NCBI GenBank assembly: GCA_028713595.1
Contig: JAQTNZ010000066.1
Coordinates: forward strand, 1 to 9,073
Length of the DNA: 9,073 nucleotides
DNA from: Methylovulum sp.
GTDB lineage: Bacteria; Pseudomonadota; Gammaproteobacteria; Methylococcales; Methylomonadaceae
Direction of reading: 5' to 3'
Shown piece after piece: positions 1 through 6,487 of this stretch. The translations under genes were made by a program, and so were the position numbers. The notes below the pieces were generated by a model. It was not told where the DNA came from. It did not search any database and saw only the letters and a list, made by a program, of their open reading frames with translations. How positions within the stretch are numbered: position 1 is the first letter of the stretch; every line of letters begins with the position of its first letter.

Positions 1-825
1 GGTTTTTATCCGCTGGAAGTGCTAAATCCGGTCATAGTCAATGGCTTGCAAACTACCCATGTCCTTTATGAAATTTATCAACAAGACAAAGCACGGCTTA
101 ATGGCGTTTTTGTGGTGGTCAGGCTATATGAAACCACTGATAACGAGTTAATTGAAAAAATCACCAATGCCACTAATACCCAATCGCCGATCAATTTCCG
201 CGATAAAATCAGCACCCGCAGCTTCAACGATTACACCCAAGACGTTTTTGCCAACGCGGGCATTGGTTATTTGTGCAAACGCGGTGAAACATTTGACAAC
301 CGGCTCAGTATGGCCTTGAAAAAATCAGTGCATAGCGAAACAGTACTAAAGTTTTGGTATGCGACCTTTTATGAGCAGCCAGAACGCGCCAAAAGCACTA
401 AATCCAAAGTACTGGAAGAGCTTTTTGATGCCACCACCAATAAAAATAATAAATTATACCCTTTATTTAAAGGCAACAAGGATTCGCCAATTTACCAGCA
501 ATTGCTGGAAACTTTTTGGATTTATGATTTTGTGGTGACACAACGGCAAACCCAAGCCCATACCAGCGATTTTGTCTTGTTTACCGATGAATTATTGGCT
601 TATGGCGTGTATAAGCTACTCAAAAAATCCGGGGGCTTTGCCCAAGAGCAGTTGGCGGGGGCCTATCAAACTATCTATGAGGCTATCCCCGCTTGTATCG
701 GGCGCGAACAACAATTAAAAGCCAAAAACCAATCAACTTATTCGCATAACGATTATTTTAAGTCGGTAAAGTCACGTTTCCACTTGAATGACATCTTAGA
801 ACTTAGCGAAGACACACTTTATTGA
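1..825 (+). CDS. AIPR-family (abortive infection type) protein, 5'-truncated by the window edge
   Basis: The reading frame is open from base 1, so the GTG at 19 is probably internal and only the C-terminal part (about 274 codons) is seen. Near its start is the family hallmark V-N-G-L-Q-T-T (bases 37-57), followed by a predicted beta-strand and the segment K-I-T-N-A-T-N-T-Q-S-P-I (bases 154-195), both typical of AIPR proteins (Pfam AIPR). The family is usually around 550-700 residues, so roughly half is missing. Some members confer phage resistance by abortive infection; the biochemical activity is not visible here. The protein is hydrophilic with no membrane segment or signal peptide. The gene stops 6 bases before rlmB, so the two may share a transcript. 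Family assignment is fairly sure, defence role is inferred from the family. Confidence 0.75.
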   Translation, partial: GFYPLEVLNPVIVNGLQTTHVLYEIYQQDKARLNGVFVVVRLYETTDNELIEKITNATNTQSPINFRDKISTRSFNDYTQDVFANAGIGYLCKRGETFDNRLSMALKKSVHSETVLKFWYATFYEQPERAKSTKSKVLEELFDATTNKNNKLYPLFKGNKDSPIYQQLLETFWIYDFVVTQRQTQAHTSDFVLFTDELLAYGVYKLLKKSGGFAQEQLAGAYQTIYEAIPACIGREQQLKAKNQSTYSHNDYFKSVKSRFHLNDILELSEDTLY

Positions 826-831
826 ATCACC

Positions 832-1575
832 ATGAAACCCACCAAACTCTACGGCCTGCACTCCGTGCAAGCCGCGCTCGATTACTCCCCCAAATCCATC
901 AACAAAGCTTGGGTAGACACCCAGCGCCAAGACAAACGCCTAAGCCAAGCCATTGAAGCGTTGCTTGATTTAGGCATAGAGCCGGAAAAAGTCGAACGGA
1001 AAAAGCTCGATAAATTTGCCGAAGGCAATAACCATCAGGGCATTGTCATTGAAGTGGATATGCCGGGCGAATTGTCCGAGCATGAGCTGAAAACCGCCGT
1101 GGAAAACCTCACCAGCACGGCTTTATTTCTGGTGCTGGACAACGTTCAAGACCCGCATAATTTGGGTGCATGTTTGCGCACCGCCGATGCCACTGGCGTA
1201 CACGGGGTAATTATCACTAAAGATAACGCTACGGGCATTACCCCGACGGTGTGCAAGGTTGCCTGTGGTGCGGCGGAAACGGTGCCTGTCTACCAAGTGA
1301 CCAATCTGGCCCGCACCTTGCGCTGGTTAAAAGACCAAGGCTTATGGGTGATGGGGGCAGCGGGCGAGGCGACCCAAACCGCCTACCAAGCGGATTTTAC
1401 CGTGCCGCTGGCGTTGGTGTTGGGTGCCGAAGAAAAGGGCCTGCGCCGTTTGACCCGTGAACAATGCGATGTGCTGGTGAAGTTGCCGATGCTGGGGCAG
1501 GTGGAAAGCCTGAATGTGTCGGTGGCGACTGGCGTGTTGTTGTACGAAGTGGTCAGGCAGAGACACCAGCCATGA
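832..1575 (+). CDS. rlmB: 23S rRNA (guanosine-2'-O-)-methyltransferase RlmB
   Basis: SPOUT-class (TrmH/SpoU) enzyme that uses S-adenosylmethionine to methylate the 2'-OH of a guanosine (G2251 in E. coli numbering) in the peptidyl-transferase loop of 23S rRNA. The 247-residue length is normal. The N-terminal substrate-binding domain (about 1-85) carries Y-G-L-H-S-V-Q-A-A-L and N-N-H-Q-G-I. The three catalytic-domain motifs are intact: motif 1 D-N-V-Q-D-P-H-N-L-G-A-C-L-R-T (103-117, with Asn110 and Arg116), motif 2 L-G-A-E-E-K-G-L-R (197-205) and motif 3 L-P-M-L-G-Q-V-E-S-L-N-V-S-V-A-T-G (218-234), which form the SAM-binding trefoil knot. No clear Shine-Dalgarno precedes the ATG. The stop codon overlaps the ccmA start (ATGA at 1572-1575), suggesting translational coupling. 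Confidence 0.95.
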   Translation: MKPTKLYGLHSVQAALDYSPKSINKAWVDTQRQDKRLSQAIEALLDLGIEPEKVERKKLDKFAEGNNHQGIVIEVDMPGELSEHELKTAVENLTSTALFLVLDNVQDPHNLGACLRTADATGVHGVIITKDNATGITPTVCKVACGAAETVPVYQVTNLARTLRWLKDQGLWVMGAAGEATQTAYQADFTVPLALVLGAEEKGLRRLTREQCDVLVKLPMLGQVESLNVSVATGVLLYEVVRQRHQP

Positions 1576-2195
1576 GCATGGCGCGTCCTTTAGTGCTGGA
1601 AGGCCATGCGTTAAGCTGCATCCGTGATGATAGGGTGTTGTTTCGCGAATTGGCCTTTCAGGTCAAAAATCGGCAAGTGCTGTTGTTGGAAGGCCGTAAT
1701 GGCAGTGGCAAGACTTCGCTACTGCGGATTTTGTGCGGATTCCGCGAGCCGGATGCCGGGGAAGTACGCTGGTGCGGCGAGCCAATCACAGACGTGCAAT
1801 ACCGTATGGATATGGCCTATATCGGGCATTTGGAAGGCATTAAAAAAGAGCTGACTGTTTTAGAGAATTTAAAAGTGGCGTTGGCTTTGGCGCAAGCCGG
1901 AACGTGCAATATCCAAGAAGCTTTGGCACGGGTGCAATTGGCGGGCTTTGATGATGTGCCCGCACAAGCCTTGTCCGCCGGACAAAAACGCCGTTTGTCA
2001 TTGGCCCGGTTGCTGATGACCCATAACGCCTTGTGGATCTTGGATGAGCCATTTACCGCGTTGGACAAGCAGGGCATTGCCTTGATTGAACAATTGATGA
2101 TGGAACATTGTGACCAAGGCGGTATGATTGTGTTAACCTCTCACCATGAACTGAATTTGCCCACTGTGGACGTGCAACGTATCCGTTTATCCTAA
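1572..2195 (+). CDS. ccmA: Heme exporter ATP-binding protein CcmA
   Basis: Cytoplasmic ATPase subunit of the CcmABCD complex of System I cytochrome c biogenesis; ATP hydrolysis is needed to release holo-CcmE from CcmC and CcmD. The 207-residue length fits the family. Visible ABC motifs: Walker A G-R-N-G-S-G-K-T-S (41-49), the CcmA-type Y-I-G-H segment (83-86), signature L-S-A-G-Q-K-R-R (134-141), Walker B L-W-I-L-D-E-P (154-160, Asp158 and Glu159), D-loop A-L-D (163-165) and switch His191. The frame is open upstream to 1464, but the ATG at 1572 is preferred because it gives the family N-terminus and overlaps the rlmB stop in an ATGA. The stop overlaps the ccmB start (TAATG). Confidence 0.96.
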   Translation: MSMARPLVLEGHALSCIRDDRVLFRELAFQVKNRQVLLLEGRNGSGKTSLLRILCGFREPDAGEVRWCGEPITDVQYRMDMAYIGHLEGIKKELTVLENLKVALALAQAGTCNIQEALARVQLAGFDDVPAQALSAGQKRRLSLARLLMTHNALWILDEPFTALDKQGIALIEQLMMEHCDQGGMIVLTSHHELNLPTVDVQRIRLS

Positions 2196-2869
2196 TGTCT
2201 TTAACTGCCGCCTTTTTTGCCATTATCCGGCGTGATTTGATTTTAGCCTTGCGCCGCCGCTCGGAAATCGCCAACCCGCTGTTCTTTTTTGTCTTGGTGA
2301 TTACCTTGTTCCCGCTCGGTGTCGGTGCCAAGCCGCATTTGTTACAGACGATTGCACCGGGCATTATCTGGGTGTCGGCGTTGTTGGCGGCGATGTTGTC
2401 ATTGGACAGCTTGTTCCGCTCGGACTTTGATGATGGCTCGCTGGAGCAACTGTTGTTAAGCCCGCATCCGGTATCGGTGTTGATTTTAGGCAAGGTGTTT
2501 GCCCATTGGCTGGTAACAGGCTTGCCGTTGTTATTGGTTGCACCGTTGTTGGCAGTATTTTTAGGGATGCCGGCAGGGTCTTTAGGGATTTTGCTGTTGA
2601 CCTTGTTACTGGGTACGCCGGTGTTAAGCCTAATCGGGGCGATTGGAGTCGCGCTTACGGTGGGCTTGCGGCGCGGGGGCATGATTTTGTCGCTGTTAGT
2701 GCTGCCCTTGTATGTGCCGGTGCTGATTTTTGCCAGCAACGCCGTGGCTATGGCCGCCAGCGGCTTGCCCGTAGGGCCGCAGCTTAATATTTTGATTGCC
2801 ATCTTATTGATGGCCTTGACCCTAGCGCCGTGGCCGACAGCGGCGGCGTTAAAAATGAGCGTCAGTTAA
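2195..2869 (+). CDS. ccmB: Heme exporter membrane protein CcmB
   Basis: Permease partner of CcmA in the CcmABCD complex of the inner membrane. The length of 224 residues is normal. It is strongly hydrophobic with about six membrane segments (around 27-44, 54-70, 95-123, 128-154, 162-188 and 196-212). Family-like features are the N-terminal I-I-R-R-D-L-I-L-A-L-R-R-R-S-E, the segment D-D-G-S-L-E-Q-L-L-L-S-P (79-90), and L-P-L-Y-V-P-V-L-I-F (170-179). It starts on a TAATG overlap with ccmA. In most ccm operons ccmC follows directly; here the run stops at a hairpin and a convergent gene, and ccmC resumes about 2.2 kb further on. Confidence 0.95.
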   Translation: MSLTAAFFAIIRRDLILALRRRSEIANPLFFFVLVITLFPLGVGAKPHLLQTIAPGIIWVSALLAAMLSLDSLFRSDFDDGSLEQLLLSPHPVSVLILGKVFAHWLVTGLPLLLVAPLLAVFLGMPAGSLGILLLTLLLGTPVLSLIGAIGVALTVGLRRGGMILSLLVLPLYVPVLIFASNAVAMAASGLPVGPQLNILIAILLMALTLAPWPTAAALKMSVS

Positions 2870-2872
2870 AGG

Positions 2873-2905
2873 GGCAGACGCCACCCAGACAGGGTAGTGT
2901 CTGCC
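2873..2905. terminator. Hairpin between convergent ccmB and the exported-protein gene
   Basis: Nine pairs (2873-2881 with 2897-2905, one of them G-U), one C-A mismatch, then four more pairs (2883-2886 with 2892-2895) close a five-base loop. It fills the 52-base gap between two convergent stop codons, where a shared terminator is expected. No good T-run follows on the plus strand. On the minus strand the hairpin is followed by CCTTTAAC, a weak one. It may slow or end transcription from either side, but it is not a classical strong intrinsic terminator. Confidence 0.5.
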
Positions 2906-2921
2906 AACCATTTAAAAACGC

Positions 2922-3671
2922 TTACTGGGCGCAATATTGCCAAGTCGGTACGGCGGTTTCTATAACATAAGGCGTAGATGGCGATAAGATAAATTCGCTG
3001 GCCCCTTGCTCTGCCGCACCCGGAGTTTTGCTGGCATATTTCCAATCGAAAGTATAGCCTAGGCCTGTCCAAGGCACTTGCGGTGAATTACGAAAGCTCT
3101 TGTAGTAAACGTTTTTATAAAACGCCGGATAGTCCTTAATGTTTTTCACCACTGGGGGGGTGCTGCCAAAATTAAGGTTACAGCTACTGTCATTGGTTTC
3201 TGGGTCAACACAAGGGCGGAATATATCGCTAGGGTTTACCCATAATTCGACAAACACATCATAAGTCCAATCAGAATCCAGGCCTAAGCGCTGTTTCAGG
3301 CGATAATCCAGGGCGGCGGGTGTGGCATTGGGATGGTCAGTCAAATACTGATGGCAAAATGCCTGCATTTTAGGAGCCAGCGTCACCCAGGTCACATAGT
3401 CTTCACTTGAAGACGTTTGGGTATAGGGCAGCAAAAAATTTTGGTACGCGCTTTGCGATTTCCAAGTGACGACTTTAATCAGCGTCTTATCGGCATTCCA
3501 AACCAATGAGTTATTGTCTGGGGAGATGACATCAAGGTTAGTGACCAGTTCGCCAGTTTCCGGCAGTGTCGCATCTTGGTTGGCAAGATTGTATTTGGCA
3601 GGTGGAGTCGCCAAAGCTGTTTGTGCAGCCAAGATGACAAGCAGGGCGGATAGTAATAGTGATTTCTTCAT
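2922..3671 (-). CDS. Exported protein of unknown function with four cysteines
   Basis: I do not recognise a characterised family. The 249-residue product starts with a clear Sec signal peptide: M-K-K, a hydrophobic core L-L-L-S-A-L-L-V-I-L-A-A, and a probable signal peptidase I site after A-L-A (cleavage near residue 21). The mature part is soluble and aromatic-rich, with V-F-V-E-L-W-V-N-P-S-D-I-F-R-P-C (139-154) and Y-Y-K-S-F-R (189-194). Cysteines 106, 154, 164 and 247 are all in the mature protein, so two disulphides in the periplasm are plausible; there is no C-x-x-C-H heme motif. The frame extends to a TTG at 3683, but the ATG at 3671 is chosen because it gives a canonical signal peptide. 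It lies on the opposite strand to all its neighbours, between ccmB and a ferritin-like gene, and a cytochrome-related role is not evident. Confidence 0.8.
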   Translation of the reverse strand: MKKSLLLSALLVILAAQTALATPPAKYNLANQDATLPETGELVTNLDVISPDNNSLVWNADKTLIKVVTWKSQSAYQNFLLPYTQTSSSEDYVTWVTLAPKMQAFCHQYLTDHPNATPAALDYRLKQRLGLDSDWTYDVFVELWVNPSDIFRPCVDPETNDSSCNLNFGSTPPVVKNIKDYPAFYKNVYYKSFRNSPQVPWTGLGYTFDWKYASKTPGAAEQGASEFILSPSTPYVIETAVPTWQYCAQ

Positions 3672-3711
3672 AAGCCGTCTCAAGATAATAATAGGGAAGA
3701 TAATAGTGCAA

Positions 3712-3730
3712 GAACCCCTCGAGTGGGTTC
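3712..3730. repeat. Short inverted repeat (operator-like or hairpin)
   Basis: Six perfect pairs, GAACCC (3712-3717) with GGGTTC (3725-3730), enclose seven bases that contain most of the palindrome CTCGAG (3718-3723). It lies about 40 bases upstream of the minus-strand start codon at 3671, in a position where an operator or a 5' leader hairpin could act. No T-run follows on either strand, so terminator function is unlikely. Function is a guess. Confidence 0.35.
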
Positions 3731-3960
3731 GTTGGCTAGGATAATGGAAAAAAATTAATACTTCTATGAACTATTACCTTTATACTCGATAGACTGGTTT
3801 TTTATTTTTGTTGGGCGGGAAACGATTTATCAAAAAGTAACTAAAAATATAAAGGCTAGAGGGGCCCAAACTATTTTTCGGGGATAACTAAGTGATTTAA
3901 AAACAGGCCACCCACCTTGGATTGACTGATTTTTTATCGCCTAATAGCAACACGAACCGC

Positions 3961-3989
3961 GTAACAAGCCGCTTTTAATTGGCTAAAAT
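3961..3989 (+). promoter_or_regulatory. Possible sigma-70-type promoter for the ferritin-like gene
   Basis: GTAACA (3961-3966; four of six bases match TTGACA) and TAAAAT (3984-3989; five of six match TATAAT) are separated by 17 bases, about 85 bases upstream of the start codon at 4076. The region is A+T-rich and chance matches are easy, so this is only a candidate. Confidence 0.3.
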
Positions 3990-4075
3990 AAAAATGCAAC
4001 ACACTGTTTTAACTCGCGTAAATTACGCCCTCGCACTTTACATACCCTAATAACCTTGATCTGGAGCAACGTATT

Positions 4076-4969
4076 ATGGCATCACCGAAGTATCTGTCTA
4101 TTTTTTCACCGGCCACCAAGCAACAACGGCAGGAGAATTTTGCCGATTATTGGGAGTTTACTCAAAAACACGGTGGGGAGTTGTTTGAAGCCGAAAAGGA
4201 TTTGGCTAAAAAAAATGCGCGTTTGCAGCATTTTAAAGATAATCCGGTTAAGTTGCGCACCCCGTTGGCCGACCCCGAGGCGTTCTACCGTAACTATGTG
4301 GTCATGAAAGATGATCCTAAGTCGTTGCCGCCCATTATTTTGATGCTGACCAGCATGTATAAGTTTGCCCGCCATGAATGGGTGGGTATTAAAGGGGCTT
4401 GGGATGTGGTGCCGGATATGGCCCATTCGCACAGTGTCGAAGACAAAATCAGCCGAGTGCATCTGGCGGAAGAATTTTGCCATTGGCGCTTATTTGACGA
4501 AATGTTGCGTACCTGCGGTTTGGATAAGGTGGAATGGGTATCCTTGGAGCCGCTGAAAGAATGGGTTTACGAGCAGTTCCCCAAATTGCCTGGCTTTCTG
4601 ATGGATTCTCCGGCCTTTGTCACCGAATTGATGGGCGTAACCTACTATTTTCATCTACACAGCCTATTCGACAAGCTGTTGGCGGACGAGCCGGAAGTTT
4701 GCCAACGTTTGCATGAGTTGCTGGATGAAATTACCATTGATGAAATCGCCCATGTCGGCCAACGCCGCAATTTTATCGGCCCAGTAGGCATGAAAGTGTC
4801 AAAATGGCTGGTGCGGCCTTTATATAAGCTGTTCTTTGCTGACATCCCCGAAACGGCGATATTGTTTAATATCGAACAAATGGTTAAGGATGGTGAGGGC
4901 TTTGATTTTAATGAAGTTCCTGAATATATGGTTGAGCTGAGCTGGATACCTTCTTATTGCAAAGCGTAA
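4076..4969 (+). CDS. Ferritin-like, probably di-iron, protein of unknown substrate
   Basis: 297 residues, soluble, mostly helical by composition. Two E-x-x-H motifs, E-F-C-H (133-136) and E-I-A-H (223-226), alternate with single acidic residues in likely helices (Glu101 in R-H-E-W and Glu184 in F-V-T-E-L-M-G). The spacing E ... ExxH ... E ... ExxH is the ligand pattern of ferritin-like di-iron proteins, including oxygenases, oxidases and rubrerythrin-type proteins. I cannot name the reaction or the subfamily. The ATG is supported by GGAG at 4063-4066. There is no signal peptide, so it is probably cytoplasmic. The gene is monocistronic: a possible promoter lies upstream and a strong terminator follows 19 bases after the stop. 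It sits between ccmB and ccmC, but any part in heme or iron handling is only inferred from position. Confidence 0.75.
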   Translation: MASPKYLSIFSPATKQQRQENFADYWEFTQKHGGELFEAEKDLAKKNARLQHFKDNPVKLRTPLADPEAFYRNYVVMKDDPKSLPPIILMLTSMYKFARHEWVGIKGAWDVVPDMAHSHSVEDKISRVHLAEEFCHWRLFDEMLRTCGLDKVEWVSLEPLKEWVYEQFPKLPGFLMDSPAFVTELMGVTYYFHLHSLFDKLLADEPEVCQRLHELLDEITIDEIAHVGQRRNFIGPVGMKVSKWLVRPLYKLFFADIPETAILFNIEQMVKDGEGFDFNEVPEYMVELSWIPSYCKA

Positions 4970-4988
4970 TTTAGGCGACAAGCTCCTT

Positions 4989-5038
4989 AGAAAGGTTCAA
5001 AGTAGACGACAGTTTGCTTTGAACCTTTCTTTATTTTA
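4989..5038 (+). terminator. Strong intrinsic terminator after the ferritin-like gene
   Basis: Stem 4989-5007 pairs with 5012-5030 over 19 positions without a bulge: 14 Watson-Crick pairs at the base, then five more that include two G-U pairs, closed by the four-base loop GACA. It is followed by TTTATTTTA (5030-5038) on the plus strand. The hairpin plus T-run is a classical rho-independent terminator. It should isolate the ferritin-like gene from ccmC, 43 bases further on. Confidence 0.9.
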
Positions 5039-5080
5039 CGGGTAATACGTTTTTGATTTCTTTTAAAATAGTCTATTGTT

Positions 5081-5845
5081 ATGTTTTTAATTCCTGATCC
5101 GGTCGGTCGGTTTTTTCACCGCATGGCTTCGCCGCCACATTTTTACGCATTCACTGAGAAGCTGATGCCTTGGTTGGTGGGGATTTTTTTAATTTTGCTG
5201 GCTTGTGGCTTATATGGCGGCTTATACCTAGCGCCGCCCGATTATCAGCAAGGTGATAGCTACCGTATCATTTACATCCATGTGCCGAGCGCGTGGATGT
5301 CCTTGTTCATTTATATAGTCATGGCGACCACAGGTGCTATTGGCTTAATTTGGCGTATCAAGCTGGCCGAAATTGTCGCCATCAGCAGCGCTTCCGTGGG
5401 GGCGAGCTTTACCTTTATCGCCTTAGTGACCGGCTCGCTATGGGGTAAGCCCATGTGGGGGGCGTGGTGGGTTTGGGATGCGCGGCTAACTTCCGAATTG
5501 GTCTTGCTGTTTTTGTACTTGGGCGTAATAGGTTTGTATAACGCGATAGACGACAAACGCACCGCTTCCAAAGCGGTGGCGATTTTGGCTTTGGTCGGCG
5601 TGGTCAACATACCGATCATCCATTATTCGGTGGAATGGTGGAGCACCCTGCACCAAGGGCCCACCGTCACTAAAATGGACAAGCCCTCCATCCATGTCAG
5701 TATGTTAGTGCCGCTGTTGCTGATGGCACTGGCGTTCAAGTTTTATTATGTCATTGCCATGCTGCAACGGGCGCGGCTAGAGTTGCTGCAACGCGAACGC
5801 ACCGCCAATTGGGTCAAAAAAATGGTCACGGAGCAAGTGCAATGA
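5081..5845 (+). CDS. ccmC: Heme-handling protein CcmC
   Basis: Inner-membrane protein that binds heme through its tryptophan-rich WWD domain on the periplasmic face and attaches it to CcmE. The 254-residue product has about six membrane segments. The WWD domain is intact: W-G-K-P-M-W-G-A-W-W-V-W-D-A-R-L-T-S (121-138). The two conserved periplasmic histidines that ligate heme are His67 in Y-I-H-V-P-S and His181 in P-I-I-H-Y-S-V-E-W-W, followed by T-L-H-Q-G. Start choice: the ATG at 5081 keeps the R-F-F-H-R-M-A-S-P-P segment that matches the N-terminus of other CcmC proteins; the ATG at 5123 would remove it. No Shine-Dalgarno is seen before 5081. Lying after a strong terminator, the gene needs its own promoter or readthrough; A+T-rich DNA at 5050-5080 includes TAAAAT at 5064-5069, but without a good -35. 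The stop overlaps ccmD (ATGA). Confidence 0.95.
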   Translation: MFLIPDPVGRFFHRMASPPHFYAFTEKLMPWLVGIFLILLACGLYGGLYLAPPDYQQGDSYRIIYIHVPSAWMSLFIYIVMATTGAIGLIWRIKLAEIVAISSASVGASFTFIALVTGSLWGKPMWGAWWVWDARLTSELVLLFLYLGVIGLYNAIDDKRTASKAVAILALVGVVNIPIIHYSVEWWSTLHQGPTVTKMDKPSIHVSMLVPLLLMALAFKFYYVIAMLQRARLELLQRERTANWVKKMVTEQVQ

Positions 5846-6006
5846 CCCTACAAGAATTTTTCGCTATGGGCGGTTACGCCTTTTATGTCTGGACGAGTTA
5901 CGGCATCTGTTTTCTGGTGTTGCTGGCTAACATCGTCCTGCCGATTATCCGGCGCAAACAGTTTTTACGGCAACTGGCACTCAAACAAAAACGGCAAAAC
6001 TTATAA
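5842..6006 (+). CDS. ccmD: Heme exporter protein CcmD
   Basis: Small single-pass inner-membrane protein of 54 residues that stabilises the CcmC-CcmE-heme complex and is needed for release of holo-CcmE. It has the usual plan: a short N-terminal part with F-F-A-M-G-G-Y-A-F-Y-V-W-T-S-Y (6-20), one membrane helix (about 18-35), and a basic C-terminal tail (R-R-K-Q ... K-Q-K-R-Q). The ATG at 5842 overlaps the ccmC stop in an ATGA. An upstream in-frame start at 5809 lies inside ccmC and would give a non-family N-terminus, so it is rejected. Confidence 0.92.
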   Translation: MTLQEFFAMGGYAFYVWTSYGICFLVLLANIVLPIIRRKQFLRQLALKQKRQNL

Positions 6007-6017
6007 CACTCAGCATT

Positions 6018-6458
6018 ATGAAACCAGCAAGACGACAACGCTTAATCTTAATTTCGTTAATGGTCGCAGGTGCCGCCTTAGCGACCGCCTTCGCGCTGAA
6101 ATCCTTTAACGAAAACCTCATGTACTTTTTTTCCACCACCGATGTCAGCGCGGGCAAAGCCCCTAAAGACGCATTGTTCCGCTTAGGCGGCATGGTCGTT
6201 AAAGGCTCGGTGCAACGCCCGGGTGACGGCCTGACCGTCCATTTTAAACTGACCGATTTCAGCAAGGAAGTCGCGGTAGAATACACCGGCATCCTACCGG
6301 ACTTATTCCGCGAAGGCCAAGGCATTGTCGCCAACGGCAAACTGGATAACCGAGGCGTGTTTGTCGCCGAGGAAGTGCTGGCCAAGCATGACGAGAATTA
6401 CATGCCGCCGGAAGTTAAGGCGAGCTTGAAAGCCGCCGTAGAGCAAAAAAAGCCATAA
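6018..6458 (+). CDS. ccmE: Periplasmic heme chaperone CcmE
   Basis: Membrane-anchored OB-fold protein that takes heme from CcmC covalently through a histidine and delivers it to CcmF/CcmH. The 146-residue product has a basic N-terminus (M-K-P-A-R-R-Q-R), one membrane anchor (about 9-27), and the beta-barrel domain with Y-F-F-S-T-T-D (36-42) and R-L-G-G-M-V-V-K-G-S-V (55-65). The heme-attachment motif is complete: L-A-K-H-D-E-N-Y-M-P-P-E (121-132), with His124 as the covalent site and Tyr128 as the probable axial ligand. It lies 11 bases after ccmD. In most operons ccmF comes next; here an ATPase gene starts 29 bases after the stop with no terminator between. Confidence 0.96.
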   Translation: MKPARRQRLILISLMVAGAALATAFALKSFNENLMYFFSTTDVSAGKAPKDALFRLGGMVVKGSVQRPGDGLTVHFKLTDFSKEVAVEYTGILPDLFREGQGIVANGKLDNRGVFVAEEVLAKHDENYMPPEVKASLKAAVEQKKP

Positions 6459-6487
6459 GCCATTCACTTTAGATTAAATAAGATACG

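Larger units (their letters stand above)
3672..4075. other. Divergent intergenic region, A+T-rich, no gene seen
   Basis: This 404-base stretch separates the minus-strand exported-protein gene from the plus-strand ferritin-like gene, so it should carry the promoters of both. I see no credible small ORF, tRNA or rRNA. It contains a short hairpin (3712-3730), an A/T-rich stretch with broken inverted symmetry (about 3800-3870), a possible sigma-70-type promoter (3961-3989) and a Shine-Dalgarno GGAG at 4063-4066, nine bases before the ATG at 4076. Base composition is clearly poorer in G+C than the flanking coding DNA. Confidence 0.6.

Noticed and set aside
1464..1571. N-terminal extension of CcmA from an upstream in-frame start
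   Set aside because: It would overlap rlmB by over 100 bases and add residues not found in CcmA; the ATG at 1572 in the ATGA overlap is better.
2053..2802. Long minus-strand ORF of 249 codons opposite ccmA and ccmB
   Set aside because: It lies antisense to two well-supported ccm genes, has low-complexity K/N/S-rich composition typical of a shadow of hydrophobic coding DNA, and shows no family motif.
3672..3683. TTG start at 3683 for the exported protein
   Set aside because: It would add M-R-R-L before a normal M-K-K signal peptide; the ATG at 3671 gives the usual form.
5981..6385. Minus-strand ORF of 134 codons opposite ccmE
   Set aside because: Antisense to an intact CcmE with its complete heme motif; no recognisable domain or start signal.
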